Source of the DNA: Geodermatophilus saharensis
GTDB lineage: Bacteria; Actinomycetota; Actinomycetes; Mycobacteriales; Geodermatophilaceae
DNA length: 64,000 nucleotides
Assembly: GCF_900188205.1 (NCBI RefSeq)
Contig: NZ_FZOH01000006.1
Location: 62,001 to 126,000 of the forward strand
Direction: 5' to 3'
The notes under the pieces are model-generated. The model searched no databases. It saw only the letters and a program-made list of their open reading frames with translations, and had not been told where the DNA came from. Position numbers and translations under genes: made by a program. This document shows positions 43,645 through 52,487 of the stretch, piece after piece (the first letter of the stretch is position 1; every line of letters begins with the position of its first letter).

Positions 43645-46328
43645 CTCCCTGCGGCGGTCTGGACCGCCTGTTCGCCGGCCTGGAGGGCGGCGGGGATGCC
43701 GCCCGGGTCCGTGCCGCCCCCCTGGGCGACGTCGGCCTTCCCGCCACCCCGGCCTCCGACCGGGGCCGCCGCGGCGCGCAGCACGTCGTTGGCCGACAGG
43801 CCGCGCTCCTGCGCGGCCGGGGTGAGCGCGGCGACGAGAGCCACCTTGCCCGCGGCCTCCGAGGCGAGCAAGACGACACCCGGGCGCTCCCCGAGGCGCG
43901 CGCGGACGTCGAGGGCCAGGGTGCGCAGGTCGCCGCCGGAGAGCCCGGCCGGCGCGGCGGTGACGACGGCGACCCCGCCGACGTCGCGCGCGTCGGCGGC
44001 CAGCTGCCCGGCCGCGGCCCGGTTCTGCTGGGCGCGCAGCTCGGCGATCTCCCGCTCGGCGTCGCGCAGCCGCGCCAGGATGCCGCCGACCCGGTCGGCC
44101 AGCCCGTCGGTGGGCGCCTTGAGCAGCTCGCCGAGCTGGCGGACGAGGTCGCGCTCGCGGGCGAGGTAGCGGAAGCCCTCGAGGCCGACGACGGCCTCGA
44201 CGCGGCGCGCACCCGACCCGACCGAGGACTCGCCGGTCAGCGCCAGCGTGCCGATCTGCGCGCTGCCGGTGACGTGCGTGCCGCCGCAGAGCTCGCGCGA
44301 CCAGGGGCCGCCGATCTCCACGACGCGCACCTGCTCGCCGTAGGTCTCGCCGAACAGCGCCAGCGCGCCGATGGCCTGGGCCTCGGGCAGCGTCATGTAC
44401 TCGGCGCGCACCCGGTGGTCGGCGCGCACGGCGGCGTTGGCGACGTCCTCGATGTCGTGCCGCTGCTGCAGGGTCAGCGCCCCCTGCCAGGCGAAGTCCA
44501 GCCGCAGGTAACCGGGGCGGTTGTAGGAGCCCGACTGCAGCGCCTGCGGGCCGAGCACCTGGCGCAGCGCGGCGTGCACCACGTGCGTGCCCGAGTGCGC
44601 CTGGCAGGCCGACAGCCGCCACTCGCGGTCGACCTCGGCGGTGAGCTCGGCGCCCTCGGCGAGCTCACCCTCGAGCACCCGCACCTGGTGCACGACCAGG
44701 CCCTTGACCGGGCGCTGCACGTCGAGCACCTCGGCGCGGCCGCCGTCCCAGCTCAGCGTGCCGGCGTCGGCGACCTGACCGCCGGACTCGGCGTAGAAGG
44801 GCGTGCGGTCGAGGACGACGCGGGTGACCTCCCCCGGGCCGGCCGGGGCGGCCGGCGCGTCGTCCTCACCCAGGTCGCTGACCACGCCGAGTACGCGGGA
44901 GTCGGTGCGCAGGGTGTCGTAGGCCCGCCAGTCGGTGGGGCCGTGCTCGGCGAGCAGCCGGCGGTAGGCCAGGACGTCGACCGAGCCGGTGCGCTTGGCG
45001 CGGGCGTCGGCGCGGGCCCGGTCGCGCTGCTGCTGCATGAGCGCGCGGAAGCCGGCCTCGTCCACGGTCACGCCCTGCTCGGCGGCCATCTCGAGGGTCA
45101 CGTCGATCGGGAAGCCGTAGGTGTCGTGCAGCGAGAACGCCTGCTCCCCCGACAGCGACGGCGTGCCGGCGGCCTTGGCCTGCGCCACGGCGGTGTCGAA
45201 CAGCGCGGTGCCGGAGGTGAGGGTGCGCCGGAACGCCTCCTCCTCGGCGTAGGCGACGGCGCTGATCCGGTCGAAGTCGGCGACGACCTCCGGGTAGCTC
45301 GCGCCCATCGCGTCGCGGGAGACCGGCAGCAGCTCGGGCAGGGTGGCGGCGTCGACGCCGAGCAGCCGCATGGAGCGGACGGCGCGGCGCAGCAGCCGGC
45401 GCAGGATGTAGCCGCGGCCCTCGTTGCCCGGCGTGACCCCGTCGCCGATGAGCATCAGCCCGCTGCGGACGTGGTCGGCGACCACCCGCAGTCGCACGTC
45501 GGCGTCGTGGTCCTTGCCGTAGGTGACCCCGGCGAGGTCGGCGGCGCGGCGCAGCACCGGCGCGACCTCGTCGATCTCGTACATGTTGTCGACGCCCTGC
45601 AGCAGGTAGGCCACCCGCTCCAGGCCCATGCCGGTGTCGATGTTCTTCTTCGGCAGCTCGCCGAGGACCCGGAAGTCCTCCTTGCTCCGGACGTCGGTGA
45701 GCTCGTACTGCATGAAGACGAGGTTCCAGATCTCCAGGAACCGGTCGCCGGCGGTGTCGACCAGCGGGCCGCCGTCCGGGCCGAACTCCGGACCGCGGTC
45801 GTAGTAGATCTCCGAGCACGGGCCACCGGGGCCGTCGGCGCCGGTGTGCCAGTAGTTGTCCTTCTTGCCCAGCCGCTGGATGCGCTCGAGCGGCAGGCCG
45901 GCGATGCGGTGCCAGGCGTCGGCGGCCTCGTCGTCGTCGAGGTAGACGGTGACCCAGATGCGGTCGGGGTCGAAGCCGAGCCCGCCGTCCTCGACCCGCC
46001 CGGTGACCAGGTCCCAGGCGTGCTGGACGGCGCCCTCCTTGAAGTAGTCGCCGAAGGAGAAGTTGCCGTTCATCTGGAAGAACGTGCCGTGGCGGGTGGT
46101 CTTGCCCACCTCCTCGATGTCGAGGGTGCGCACGCACTTCTGCACGCTGGTGGCCCGCGGGAACGGCGCGGGCTCGCGGCCGGTCAGGTACGGGATGAAC
46201 GGCACCATGCCGGCGACGGTGAACAGCAGCGAGGGGTCGGGGGACACCAGCGAGGCGCTGGGCACGACGGTGTGGCCGCGCTGCTCGAAGTGGTGCAGGA
46301 AGCGGCGGCGGATCTCGGCGGTCTGCAT
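43641..46328 (-). CDS. alaS: Alanyl-tRNA synthetase
   Basis: Full-length 895-residue AlaRS. Seen: class II catalytic core (MQTAEIRRRFLHHFEQRGH, VQKCVRTLDIEEVG), tRNA-recognition helices, the editing domain with zinc ligands HSGTHVVHAAL and ELCGGTHV, and the C-terminal C-Ala domain (GGRGGGKADVAQGGG). The ATG at 46328 is unambiguous. Its stop overlaps the ruvX start. Confidence 0.98.
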   Translation of the reverse strand: MQTAEIRRRFLHHFEQRGHTVVPSASLVSPDPSLLFTVAGMVPFIPYLTGREPAPFPRATSVQKCVRTLDIEEVGKTTRHGTFFQMNGNFSFGDYFKEGAVQHAWDLVTGRVEDGGLGFDPDRIWVTVYLDDDEAADAWHRIAGLPLERIQRLGKKDNYWHTGADGPGGPCSEIYYDRGPEFGPDGGPLVDTAGDRFLEIWNLVFMQYELTDVRSKEDFRVLGELPKKNIDTGMGLERVAYLLQGVDNMYEIDEVAPVLRRAADLAGVTYGKDHDADVRLRVVADHVRSGLMLIGDGVTPGNEGRGYILRRLLRRAVRSMRLLGVDAATLPELLPVSRDAMGASYPEVVADFDRISAVAYAEEEAFRRTLTSGTALFDTAVAQAKAAGTPSLSGEQAFSLHDTYGFPIDVTLEMAAEQGVTVDEAGFRALMQQQRDRARADARAKRTGSVDVLAYRRLLAEHGPTDWRAYDTLRTDSRVLGVVSDLGEDDAPAAPAGPGEVTRVVLDRTPFYAESGGQVADAGTLSWDGGRAEVLDVQRPVKGLVVHQVRVLEGELAEGAELTAEVDREWRLSACQAHSGTHVVHAALRQVLGPQALQSGSYNRPGYLRLDFAWQGALTLQQRHDIEDVANAAVRADHRVRAEYMTLPEAQAIGALALFGETYGEQVRVVEIGGPWSRELCGGTHVTGSAQIGTLALTGESSVGSGARRVEAVVGLEGFRYLARERDLVRQLGELLKAPTDGLADRVGGILARLRDAEREIAELRAQQNRAAAGQLAADARDVGGVAVVTAAPAGLSGGDLRTLALDVRARLGERPGVVLLASEAAGKVALVAALTPAAQERGLSANDVLRAAAAPVGGRGGGKADVAQGGGTDPGGIPAALQAGEQAVQTAAGR

Positions 46329-46378
46329 GGCCTACTCGGTCCTCAGGGCGGGGGCGTCCCCCGCGGGGTGGGGGCTGC

Positions 46379-46690
46379 TCAGCGGTCGGCGGCGTGCGCG
46401 CCGCCTCGTGCGGGGAGCTGCCGGCCGGGCAGCTCGGGCAGCCGGGCCTGGTCGCGGTCGGGCAGCGGCGCGTCGAGGCCGGTGCCGGCGCGCAGCTCCT
46501 CCTCGCGCGCGGCGGCCGCGGCGCGCACGTCGGCGCCGAAGTCGCCGATGGCCTCGGCGAGCTCGCGCAGGCTCTCGGCCAGGGCCCCGGCCACGCCCTG
46601 GGGGGTCAGCTTCTCGGCCGCGCGGGAGAGCTTGCGGACGACGAGGGCGCCGATCGTGACGCCCATCGCCAGCCAGAACAGCCGGCGCAT
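46379..46690 (-). CDS. DUF6167-type small membrane protein
   Basis: A 103-residue protein found next to alaS in actinobacteria. It has one N-terminal membrane helix (RLFWLAMGVTIGALVVRKL), then an amphipathic helical part (AGALAESLRELAEAIGDFGADVRAAAAAREEELR) and a Pro/Arg-rich end. The ATG shares one base with the stop of the upstream DUF948 gene (TGATG). Function unknown; I name the family from the N-terminal pattern and gene order. Confidence 0.8.
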   Translation of the reverse strand: MRRLFWLAMGVTIGALVVRKLSRAAEKLTPQGVAGALAESLRELAEAIGDFGADVRAAAAAREEELRAGTGLDAPLPDRDQARLPELPGRQLPARGGAHAADR

Positions 46691-47115
46691 CAGGCGGCCC
46701 GCCGGGCGGCACGCCGCGCGCGGCGGTCGGCCTTGTCGCGGGCGGCGGCCTCGGCGATCGCCTGGCCCTCCCGGCGCTTGCGGGTGGCGCTGCGCACGCC
46801 GTAGCTGAACGCGGCCACCTTGATCAGCGGGCTGCCCACGGTGGCGGCGACGACGCTGGTCAGCGCGGCGACGTTGCTCGACACGTTGGCCGCGTTGCCG
46901 GTGATGTCGTCGACCCGCTCGAGGTTGCTGTTGACCTGGGCGATGGTGGTCTGGGCCTGGCCGAGGATCGGCTGGCTCTGCTCACGCACCTGGCGGATGG
47001 TCAGCGTCGTCTCGTCCAGGGTGCGCCCGAGCTTCAGCAGCGGGACGGCGAGCAACGCCACCAGCAGCACCAGCGCCAGGGCGGCGATCAGTCCGGCCCA
47101 CTCTCCTGCGGACAC
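46690..47115 (-). CDS. DUF948 family membrane-anchored coiled-coil protein
   Basis: A 141-residue protein. An N-terminal membrane helix (GLIAALALVLLVALLAVPLL) is followed by a helical, probably coiled-coil segment (TLTIRQVREQSQPILGQAQTTIAQVNSNLERVDDI in two stretches) typical of DUF948, then a second hydrophobic region and a strongly basic Arg/Ala tail. The GTG at 47115 has GAGGAG 6-7 nt upstream. It is coupled to the DUF6167 gene. Function unknown; a cell-envelope role is inferred from location. Confidence 0.85.
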   Translation of the reverse strand: MSAGEWAGLIAALALVLLVALLAVPLLKLGRTLDETTLTIRQVREQSQPILGQAQTTIAQVNSNLERVDDITGNAANVSSNVAALTSVVAATVGSPLIKVAAFSYGVRSATRKRREGQAIAEAAARDKADRRARRAARRAA

Positions 47116-47195
47116 GCGGCGTCTCCTCTTCTGCGTCGGCGGCCGGCGTGGTCGGCAACGCCCGGCGTGGCCACAGTAGTCGCGGCCCTCCGCGG

Positions 47196-48527
47196 TCAGC
47201 GGGTGCGCCGGAGGATGGCCCGGAGCTTGGCCAGCCGCGCGCCGATGGCGCTCTCCGCGCCGCGGCTGGTGGGCCGGTAGTAGTCGCGCCCGACCAGCGC
47301 GTCGGGCGGGTACTGCTGCGGCACGATCCCCTCGGGCGCGTCGTGCGGGTAGACGTAGCTCGTGCCGTGCCCGAGCTTCTTCGCGCCGCCGTAGTGGGCG
47401 TCGCGCAGGCCGGGGGGCACCGGTCCGGCCAGCCCCGCCCGCACGTCGGCGACCGACTCGCCGATGGCCACGGTGACCGCGTTGGACTTCGGCGCGGTGG
47501 CCAGGTGGACGACGGCGTGCGCGAGCGGGAAGTGGCCCTCGGGCATGCCGATGAAGGCGACCGCCTCGGCCGCGGCGACCGCGGTCTGCAGCGCCGTCGG
47601 GTCGGCCATGCCGATGTCCTCGCTGGCTGCGATGACCAGGCGGCGGGCGATGAAGCGCGGGTCCTCCCCCGCCACGACCATGCGCGCCAGGTAGTGCAGC
47701 GCGGCGTCGACGTCGCTGCCGCGGATGGACTTGATCAGCGCGCTGGCGACGTCGTAGTGCGCGTCGCCCTGCCGGTCGTAGCGGACGGCGGCCTGCGCGA
47801 CGGCGGTCTCCAGCGTGGCGAGGTCGATCTCGCCCGCGCCCGCCGACCGCGCGGCGCCGGCCCCGGACTCCAGCGCGGTGAGCGCCTTGCGCCCGTCGCC
47901 ACCGGCGACGCGGACCAGGTGCTCCTCGGCCTCGGCGCTCAGCGTCACCGCCCCGCCCAGGCCGCGCTCGCTGGTGAGGGCGCGGTGCAGCAGCGCGCGG
48001 ACGTCGTCGTCGGACAGCGGCTGCAGGGCGAGCACGAGGCTGCGCGAGAGCAGCGGGCTGACGACGGAGAAGAACGGGTTCTCCGTGGTGGCCGCGATCA
48101 GGCTGACGATGCGGTCCTCGACCGCCGACAGCAGGGAGTCCTGCTGGGTCTTGGAGAAGCGGTGCACCTCGTCGATGAACAGCACGGTGCGCCGGCCGGC
48201 GTAGGTGAGCTCGCGCTTGGCGCCCGAGATGACCGCGCGGACCTCCTTGACGCCGGCGTCGAGGGCCGACAGCTGCACGAACTGGCGCTTGGTGGCCAGG
48301 GAGATGACGTGCGCCAGCGTGGTCTTGCCGGTGCCCGGCGGGCCGTAGAGGACCAGCGACATGGGCTCGTCGGCCTCCACCAGCCGCCGCAGCGGCGCGC
48401 GCGGGCCGAGCAGGTGCGACTGGCCGACGACCTCGTCGAGCGAGCGCGGCCGCATGCGCACCGCCAGCGGCGCACCGGGGTCGACGGCGCCGCTCTCCTC
48501 CACCGGCTCGTCGAACAGCGACGTCAC
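47196..48527 (-). CDS. rarA: Replication-associated recombination protein A (AAA+ ATPase)
   Basis: A 443-residue RarA/MgsA clamp-loader-like ATPase acting at stalled forks. Seen: Walker [15 protein letters not shown], Walker [13 protein letters not shown], sensor AATTENPFF, and the C-terminal tetramerisation region ([27 protein letters not shown] split). The GTG start at 48527 overlaps one arm of a 19-bp palindrome and lies only 35 bp from the divergent aldo/keto reductase. Confidence 0.96.
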   Translation of the reverse strand: MTSLFDEPVEESGAVDPGAPLAVRMRPRSLDEVVGQSHLLGPRAPLRRLVEADEPMSLVLYGPPGTGKTTLAHVISLATKRQFVQLSALDAGVKEVRAVISGAKRELTYAGRRTVLFIDEVHRFSKTQQDSLLSAVEDRIVSLIAATTENPFFSVVSPLLSRSLVLALQPLSDDDVRALLHRALTSERGLGGAVTLSAEAEEHLVRVAGGDGRKALTALESGAGAARSAGAGEIDLATLETAVAQAAVRYDRQGDAHYDVASALIKSIRGSDVDAALHYLARMVVAGEDPRFIARRLVIAASEDIGMADPTALQTAVAAAEAVAFIGMPEGHFPLAHAVVHLATAPKSNAVTVAIGESVADVRAGLAGPVPPGLRDAHYGGAKKLGHGTSYVYPHDAPEGIVPQQYPPDALVGRDYYRPTSRGAESAIGARLAKLRAILRRTR

Positions 48528-48545
48528 GGGTAGCGACGCTACCCG
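48527..48545. promoter_or_regulatory. Palindrome in the rarA / AKR divergent gap
   Basis: A perfect 9-1-9 inverted repeat (CGGGTAGCG, A, CGCTACCCG). It touches the rarA start codon and lies 18 bp from the aldo/keto reductase start. It may be an operator for one or both genes, or a hairpin masking the rarA ribosome site. Confidence 0.5.
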
Positions 48546-48562
48546 CGGGGCACGACAGCCCC

Positions 48563-49420
48563 GTGCAGCAGCGACACATCGGAGACCGCACCGTCAGCGC
48601 CGTCGGGCTCGGGGCGATGCCCCTGTCCACCCGGACCGACCGCCCCTCCCGCGAGGACGCCGTCGCCACCGTGCACGCCGCGCTCGACGCGGGCGTGACG
48701 CTGGTCGACACCGCCGACGCCTACGCCCTCGACGAGTCCGAGTTCGGGCACAACGAGTCCCTCGTGGCGGAGGCGCTGGCCGCCTACGGCCCCGGAGCCC
48801 GCGACGTGCTCGTGGCCACCAAGGGCGGGCACACCCGGCGCGGCACCGACTGGGAGCTCGACGGGTCGCCGGGCTACCTGCGGCGGGCGTGCGAGGCGTC
48901 GCTGCGGCGGCTCGGCGTCGACGCGATCGGGCTCTACCAGTTCCACCGGCCCGACCCGGCGACGCCGTGGGAGGAGTCGATGGGCGCGCTGCGGCAGCTC
49001 GCCGACGACGGCCTGGTGCAGATGGTGGGCGTCTCCAACGCCGACGTCGCGCAGATCGACGTCGCCCGCTCGATCGTGGGCCCGGCGCTGACGGCGGTGC
49101 AGAACCAGTTCTCGCCGGGGTGGCGGCACTCGGCCGGCGAGATCGCGCACTGCGCCGGGCACGGGCTGGCGTTCATCCCGTGGAGCCCGTTCGGCGGGGT
49201 GTCGTCGGCGGGGTCGCTGGGGTCGGCGGCGCCGGCGTTCGCCGAGGTCGCCGACGAGCTGGGTGTGTCGGTGTACCGGGTCACGCTGGCCTGGCACCTC
49301 GCGCAGGCCGACGTCGTCGTGCCCATCCCGGGGGCGTCGCGGGCGTCGTCGATCCGCGACTCCGCGGCCGCCGCCGACCTGCGGCTCACCCCCGAGCAGC
49401 TGGCCCGCCTGGACGGCTGA
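48563..49420 (+). CDS. Aldo/keto reductase
   Basis: A 285-residue NADPH-dependent oxidoreductase of the AKR superfamily. The catalytic tetrad is visible: Asp and Tyr in [12 protein letters not shown], Lys in LVATKGGH, His in YQFHRPD. The C-terminal [16 protein letters not shown] matches the NADP-binding end. The GTG start at 48563 is the first codon in a very short divergent gap. The substrate is not predictable. It is followed by a long hairpin at 49438-49503. Confidence 0.92.
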   Translation: MQQRHIGDRTVSAVGLGAMPLSTRTDRPSREDAVATVHAALDAGVTLVDTADAYALDESEFGHNESLVAEALAAYGPGARDVLVATKGGHTRRGTDWELDGSPGYLRRACEASLRRLGVDAIGLYQFHRPDPATPWEESMGALRQLADDGLVQMVGVSNADVAQIDVARSIVGPALTAVQNQFSPGWRHSAGEIAHCAGHGLAFIPWSPFGGVSSAGSLGSAAPAFAEVADELGVSVYRVTLAWHLAQADVVVPIPGASRASSIRDSAAAADLRLTPEQLARLDG

Positions 49421-49437
49421 GGGGCCTGCCTCGCGTC

Positions 49438-49503
49438 GATCATCGGCTCGTTGCCGCCCGCACCGGCGTGTCCGCGCGTGTCGGCGGCAACCAGCCGATG
49501 ATC
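49438..49503. repeat. Long hairpin, GATCATCGGCTCGTTGCCGC family, copy 1
   Basis: 21-nt arms (49438-49458 and 49483-49503), 20 of 21 paired, with a 24-nt loop. It lies between the convergent AKR and endonuclease-domain genes and contains the stop codon of the latter. It is probably a bidirectional terminator. A second copy in the same orientation is at 50470-50535. Confidence 0.8.
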
Positions 49504-50377
49504 AACTCCCCGGCCGCCACCCCCGGGTGAGCAGCGCCCGCCGCGTGCGCTCGACGACGACGGCTGGACCGGTCAGGTGCCGGCCCGCGAAGCGCAGCAC
49601 CAGCCACCCGCCCGCCGCCATGAGCGAGTACCGGTCGACGTCGCGGCCGAACTGCGCCGCCTCGGCGTGCTGCCGGCCCTCGTACTCGATGGCCACCCGG
49701 TGTTCGGCGTAGCCCAGGTCGGCGTGCGCCACGACGCAGCCGCGGCGGTCCAGCACGGGCACCTGCACCTGCGGGTCGGGCAGGTCGCTGCTCACCAGCC
49801 AGTACCGCAGCAGGGACTCCGGCCGCGACATCGCGCCGGGTGACAGCAGCGCCGCGCACTCCCGCGCCCGCACCACGCCGCGCACCCGGCCGGCCCGCGC
49901 CAGCCGGCGCTCGAGAGCGGCGGCGTCCAGGTGACCGGACCGCAGGAGCGCATCGCCGACGGCGACCAGTTCCGCCGGCGGGAGGCGCTGCGCCAGGTCG
50001 AGGAAGGTCTGCGCGCCGGAGGAGACCCGCAGTCCCGCGACCTCGGTGACGTCCTCGGACCGGAGGTCCCGCGCGTGCACCGCCAGTCCCCGCCGCTGGG
50101 GCAGGACCGGACGCGGCCGCAGCACCACCTCGACCTCAGGTGGAGGGTCAGTCTGCGCGCCGAGCAGGACGGCGGCGGTGCCCACCCCGAACGCCGCATC
50201 GGGGGGCAGGAGGCGCGTCCAGGCGCGGCAGCGGGGAACGAGACCGTCCTCCGCCGCGGCCGACAGGTACAGGCCGCGGGTCAGCCGCCGCCCGTCCGCG
50301 GTCACCTGCCGCCGGCGTGCACCGGCGCTCCGGGCCTCGCTCCAGGTGTAGGTGAGCGGCAGCTCGACGTCGTCCAT
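49502..50377 (-). CDS. Endonuclease-domain protein (DUF559/VSR-like) with N-terminal wHTH
   Basis: A 291-residue protein of a type frequent in actinobacteria. The N-terminal part resembles the AbiEi-like winged-helix region (TWSEARSAGARRRQVTADGR, TRGLYLS). The C-terminal about 100 residues resemble the DUF559/very-short-patch-repair nuclease fold: SRPESLLRYWLV, then ADLGYAEHRVAIEYEG (Asp and Glu as likely metal ligands), and GGWLVLRFAGRHL. It is not next to a toxin gene or methylase. A DNA-processing or defence role is plausible but unproven. It lies between two related hairpins. Confidence 0.75.
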   Translation of the reverse strand: MDDVELPLTYTWSEARSAGARRRQVTADGRRLTRGLYLSAAAEDGLVPRCRAWTRLLPPDAAFGVGTAAVLLGAQTDPPPEVEVVLRPRPVLPQRRGLAVHARDLRSEDVTEVAGLRVSSGAQTFLDLAQRLPPAELVAVGDALLRSGHLDAAALERRLARAGRVRGVVRARECAALLSPGAMSRPESLLRYWLVSSDLPDPQVQVPVLDRRGCVVAHADLGYAEHRVAIEYEGRQHAEAAQFGRDVDRYSLMAAGGWLVLRFAGRHLTGPAVVVERTRRALLTRGWRPGS

Positions 50378-50469
50378 GCGACGACGGTGCTGTCACCGCA
50401 GCGGGCGACACCGGGCCCGGGACCACCTGTGGACACGGGGCGGCCCTGTGGAAGTCGGCCGCCGGAGAC

Positions 50470-50535
50470 GACCATCGGCTCGTTGCCGCTCGCACCGGCG
50501 CGTCGGTGTGTGTCGGCGGCAACGAGCCGATGATC
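50470..50535. repeat. Long hairpin, GATCATCGGCTCGTTGCCGC family, copy 2
   Basis: Arms 50470-50490 and 50515-50535, 19 of 21 paired plus one G-U, with a 24-nt loop. It lies just downstream of the permease gene (minus strand), where it can act as terminator, and upstream of the endonuclease-domain gene. Same orientation as copy 1. Confidence 0.8.
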
Positions 50536-50556
50536 AACGGGAGGTGCGCCTACCGC

Positions 50557-52086
50557 TCAGTCGTCGAAGACGAGCGACGGTGTGTCCTGCCGCAGCGTCT
50601 GACCGCGGAAGAACTCCGGGTGCCGCGAGCGCCACACCAGCATGAGCACCGCGCCGAGCACGAGCAGGCCGATGCCGATGACGAACACGCTGCCCAGCCC
50701 GAACACCGACGAGCCGCTGCCGTAGGCGGGGTCGAGGGTGTCGACGGCGGTCTGGACGAACACCGCCGTCAGCATCAGGGCCCCGAGCAGGGGCATGACG
50801 CCCTTGATCCACAGGTCCTTGGCGCTGCGGCGCAGCTCGTGGCGGAAGTACCAGACGCAGGCGTAGGCGGTCAGCCCGTAGTAGAAGCAGATCATCAGCC
50901 CGAGCGCGTAGATCGTGTCGATGAGCACGTTCTCGCTGATGAGGGTCATCCCCACGTAGAAGACCGCCGTCGCGACGCCGGCGACCAGCGTGGCCGTCGA
51001 CGGGCCGCGGTAGCGCGGGTGCACGTCGGCCAGGCCCTTGGGCAGCGCGCCGTAGGTGGCCATCGCCAGCAGGGTGCGCGTCGGCGGGAGGAACGTGGTC
51101 TGCAGCGACGACGCCGAGCTCGCCACCACCGCGAGGAAGAGCAGGAACGCCAGGCCGGGGCCGAGCACCGGGCCGGCGAGGGCGGCGAAGACGTTGTCCC
51201 CGGTGTCCGGGTTGCCCAGCCCGGTGCCCTCGGTGCCGATGCCGGCGTACATCTGCACCGCGATCGCCGCGGTCAGGTACGTGAGCACGATGACGACGAT
51301 GGTCAGCAGCGCCGCCCGCCCGGGCGTGCGCGCCGAGCCGGTCGTCTCCTCGTTGACCGTCAGGCAGGTGTCCCAGCCCCAGTAGATGAACAGCGACAGC
51401 GACAGCCCCGCGGTGAACGCGCTGAACGAGGAGACCGCGGTCGGGTCCAGCCAGGAGAACTCGAACGGGATGCCGCCCGGCGCCGAGCCGGACTTGACCA
51501 GCGCCAGCACCACGAACAGCAGCAGCACCGCCATCTGGAAACCGACCAGCGTGTACTGCAGCCGCTTGGTCGCCTCGACCCCGCGGTAGGTGATCCAGGT
51601 GGCCAGCGCCACGAACACCACGCAGGTCAGCACGTTGACCAGCCGGTTGTCGCCCAGCGCGCCGACGGTCTCCGAGCCGGTGATCTCACCGAGCAGCAGG
51701 TAGAAGAAGGAGACGGCGACCCCGGCGAGGTTGGACAGCACGATGACCGTCGCCAGCAGCGCCCCCCAGCCGGCCAGCCAGCCGACGTAGGGGTTGAACG
51801 CCTTGGTGGCCCAGGTGAACGAGGTGCCGCAGTCCGGGGCGACCCGGTTGAGCTCCCGGTAGCCGTAGGCCACCAGCAGCATCGGGATGAAGCCGACGAG
51901 GAAGACCGCCGGCATCTGCAGGCCCACCTCGGTCACCGTCGGGCCCAGCGTCGCGGTGAGCGCGTAGACCGGCGCGATGCTGGAGATGCCGAGGACGACG
52001 CTGGCGAGCAGGCCGACCGAGTTGCTCGACAGGCCCTTGGCCCTCAGGTCCGCCGGCCCGGTCGCCGACCGCTGGTCCAGAGTCAT
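50557..52086 (-). CDS. APC superfamily permease, likely amino acid/polyamine transporter
   Basis: A 509-residue integral membrane protein with about 12 hydrophobic helices. Its N-terminal LLASVVLGISSIAPVYALTATLG matches the conserved first helix of the APC family. Other family blocks: FIYWGWDTCLTVNEETTG and LPPTRTLLAMATYGALP. The ATG at 52086 has GAGGAGGA 5 nt upstream. It is divergent from agmatinase and copper amine oxidase genes, so agmatine, putrescine or a related amine is the likely substrate (inference from context). A hairpin follows the stop. Confidence 0.9.
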   Translation of the reverse strand: MTLDQRSATGPADLRAKGLSSNSVGLLASVVLGISSIAPVYALTATLGPTVTEVGLQMPAVFLVGFIPMLLVAYGYRELNRVAPDCGTSFTWATKAFNPYVGWLAGWGALLATVIVLSNLAGVAVSFFYLLLGEITGSETVGALGDNRLVNVLTCVVFVALATWITYRGVEATKRLQYTLVGFQMAVLLLFVVLALVKSGSAPGGIPFEFSWLDPTAVSSFSAFTAGLSLSLFIYWGWDTCLTVNEETTGSARTPGRAALLTIVVIVLTYLTAAIAVQMYAGIGTEGTGLGNPDTGDNVFAALAGPVLGPGLAFLLFLAVVASSASSLQTTFLPPTRTLLAMATYGALPKGLADVHPRYRGPSTATLVAGVATAVFYVGMTLISENVLIDTIYALGLMICFYYGLTAYACVWYFRHELRRSAKDLWIKGVMPLLGALMLTAVFVQTAVDTLDPAYGSGSSVFGLGSVFVIGIGLLVLGAVLMLVWRSRHPEFFRGQTLRQDTPSLVFDD

Positions 52087-52487
52087 GCACGTCCTCCTCG
52101 TCGCGCCGAGCCGGCGCACAGGCAGACCCGGCGTGTGCGGCGGGTCACAGCGGAGACGATCAGGTGGCCGTCCCGGGAGCGGAAGACTCCGTCCCGTATA
52201 CCGACGGCGGGGCGCATCGACAGTCCGGCGCCTCGGATCCCGCGGATCCCCGCGCCAGGAGCGCTGTCGATCACCGTTTCGCGCGCCGGTCGGCAGCTCC
52301 TGCACGCTTTCCGCGGTCGCCCGGCGCGTCGAGCGCAACTCACCGCCCGACCGCGGCAACGAGTGCCTGCGATGGTCCACACAGCCGGATTCCGTCGTCC
52401 GGGGTCCTTGACAGCGCGGATCCCGTCGTCAGGATGGACCCGTACCCTGCGGGCACCCCGGCCGCACGAACGATCGGACTCGACGCG
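52087..52487. promoter_or_regulatory. Divergent regulatory region, permease / agmatinase operon
   Basis: A 401-bp gap without genes. For the agmatinase operon there is TTGACA (52408-52413), a 16-bp spacer and CAGGAT (52430-52435). For the permease, on the minus strand, CTGTCG (complement of 52218-52223), 17 bp, and TATACG (complement of 52195-52200). A 13-bp direct repeat with one mismatch (52387-52399 and 52418-52430, GGATYCCGTCGTC) flanks the -35 at 31-bp spacing, about three helical turns. A GGATCCCGCGGATCC element lies mid-region. Lrp or PucR binding here is inference. Confidence 0.55.

Noticed and set aside
43521-46808. A 1,095-codon plus-strand open frame opposite alaS
   Set aside because: It mirrors alaS codon structure, has no recognisable motif, and runs through several gene boundaries.
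52434-52487. Agmatinase start at the upstream ATG 52434
   Set aside because: That ATG overlaps the predicted -10 box, has only a minimal Shine-Dalgarno, and adds residues not matching the family N-terminus.
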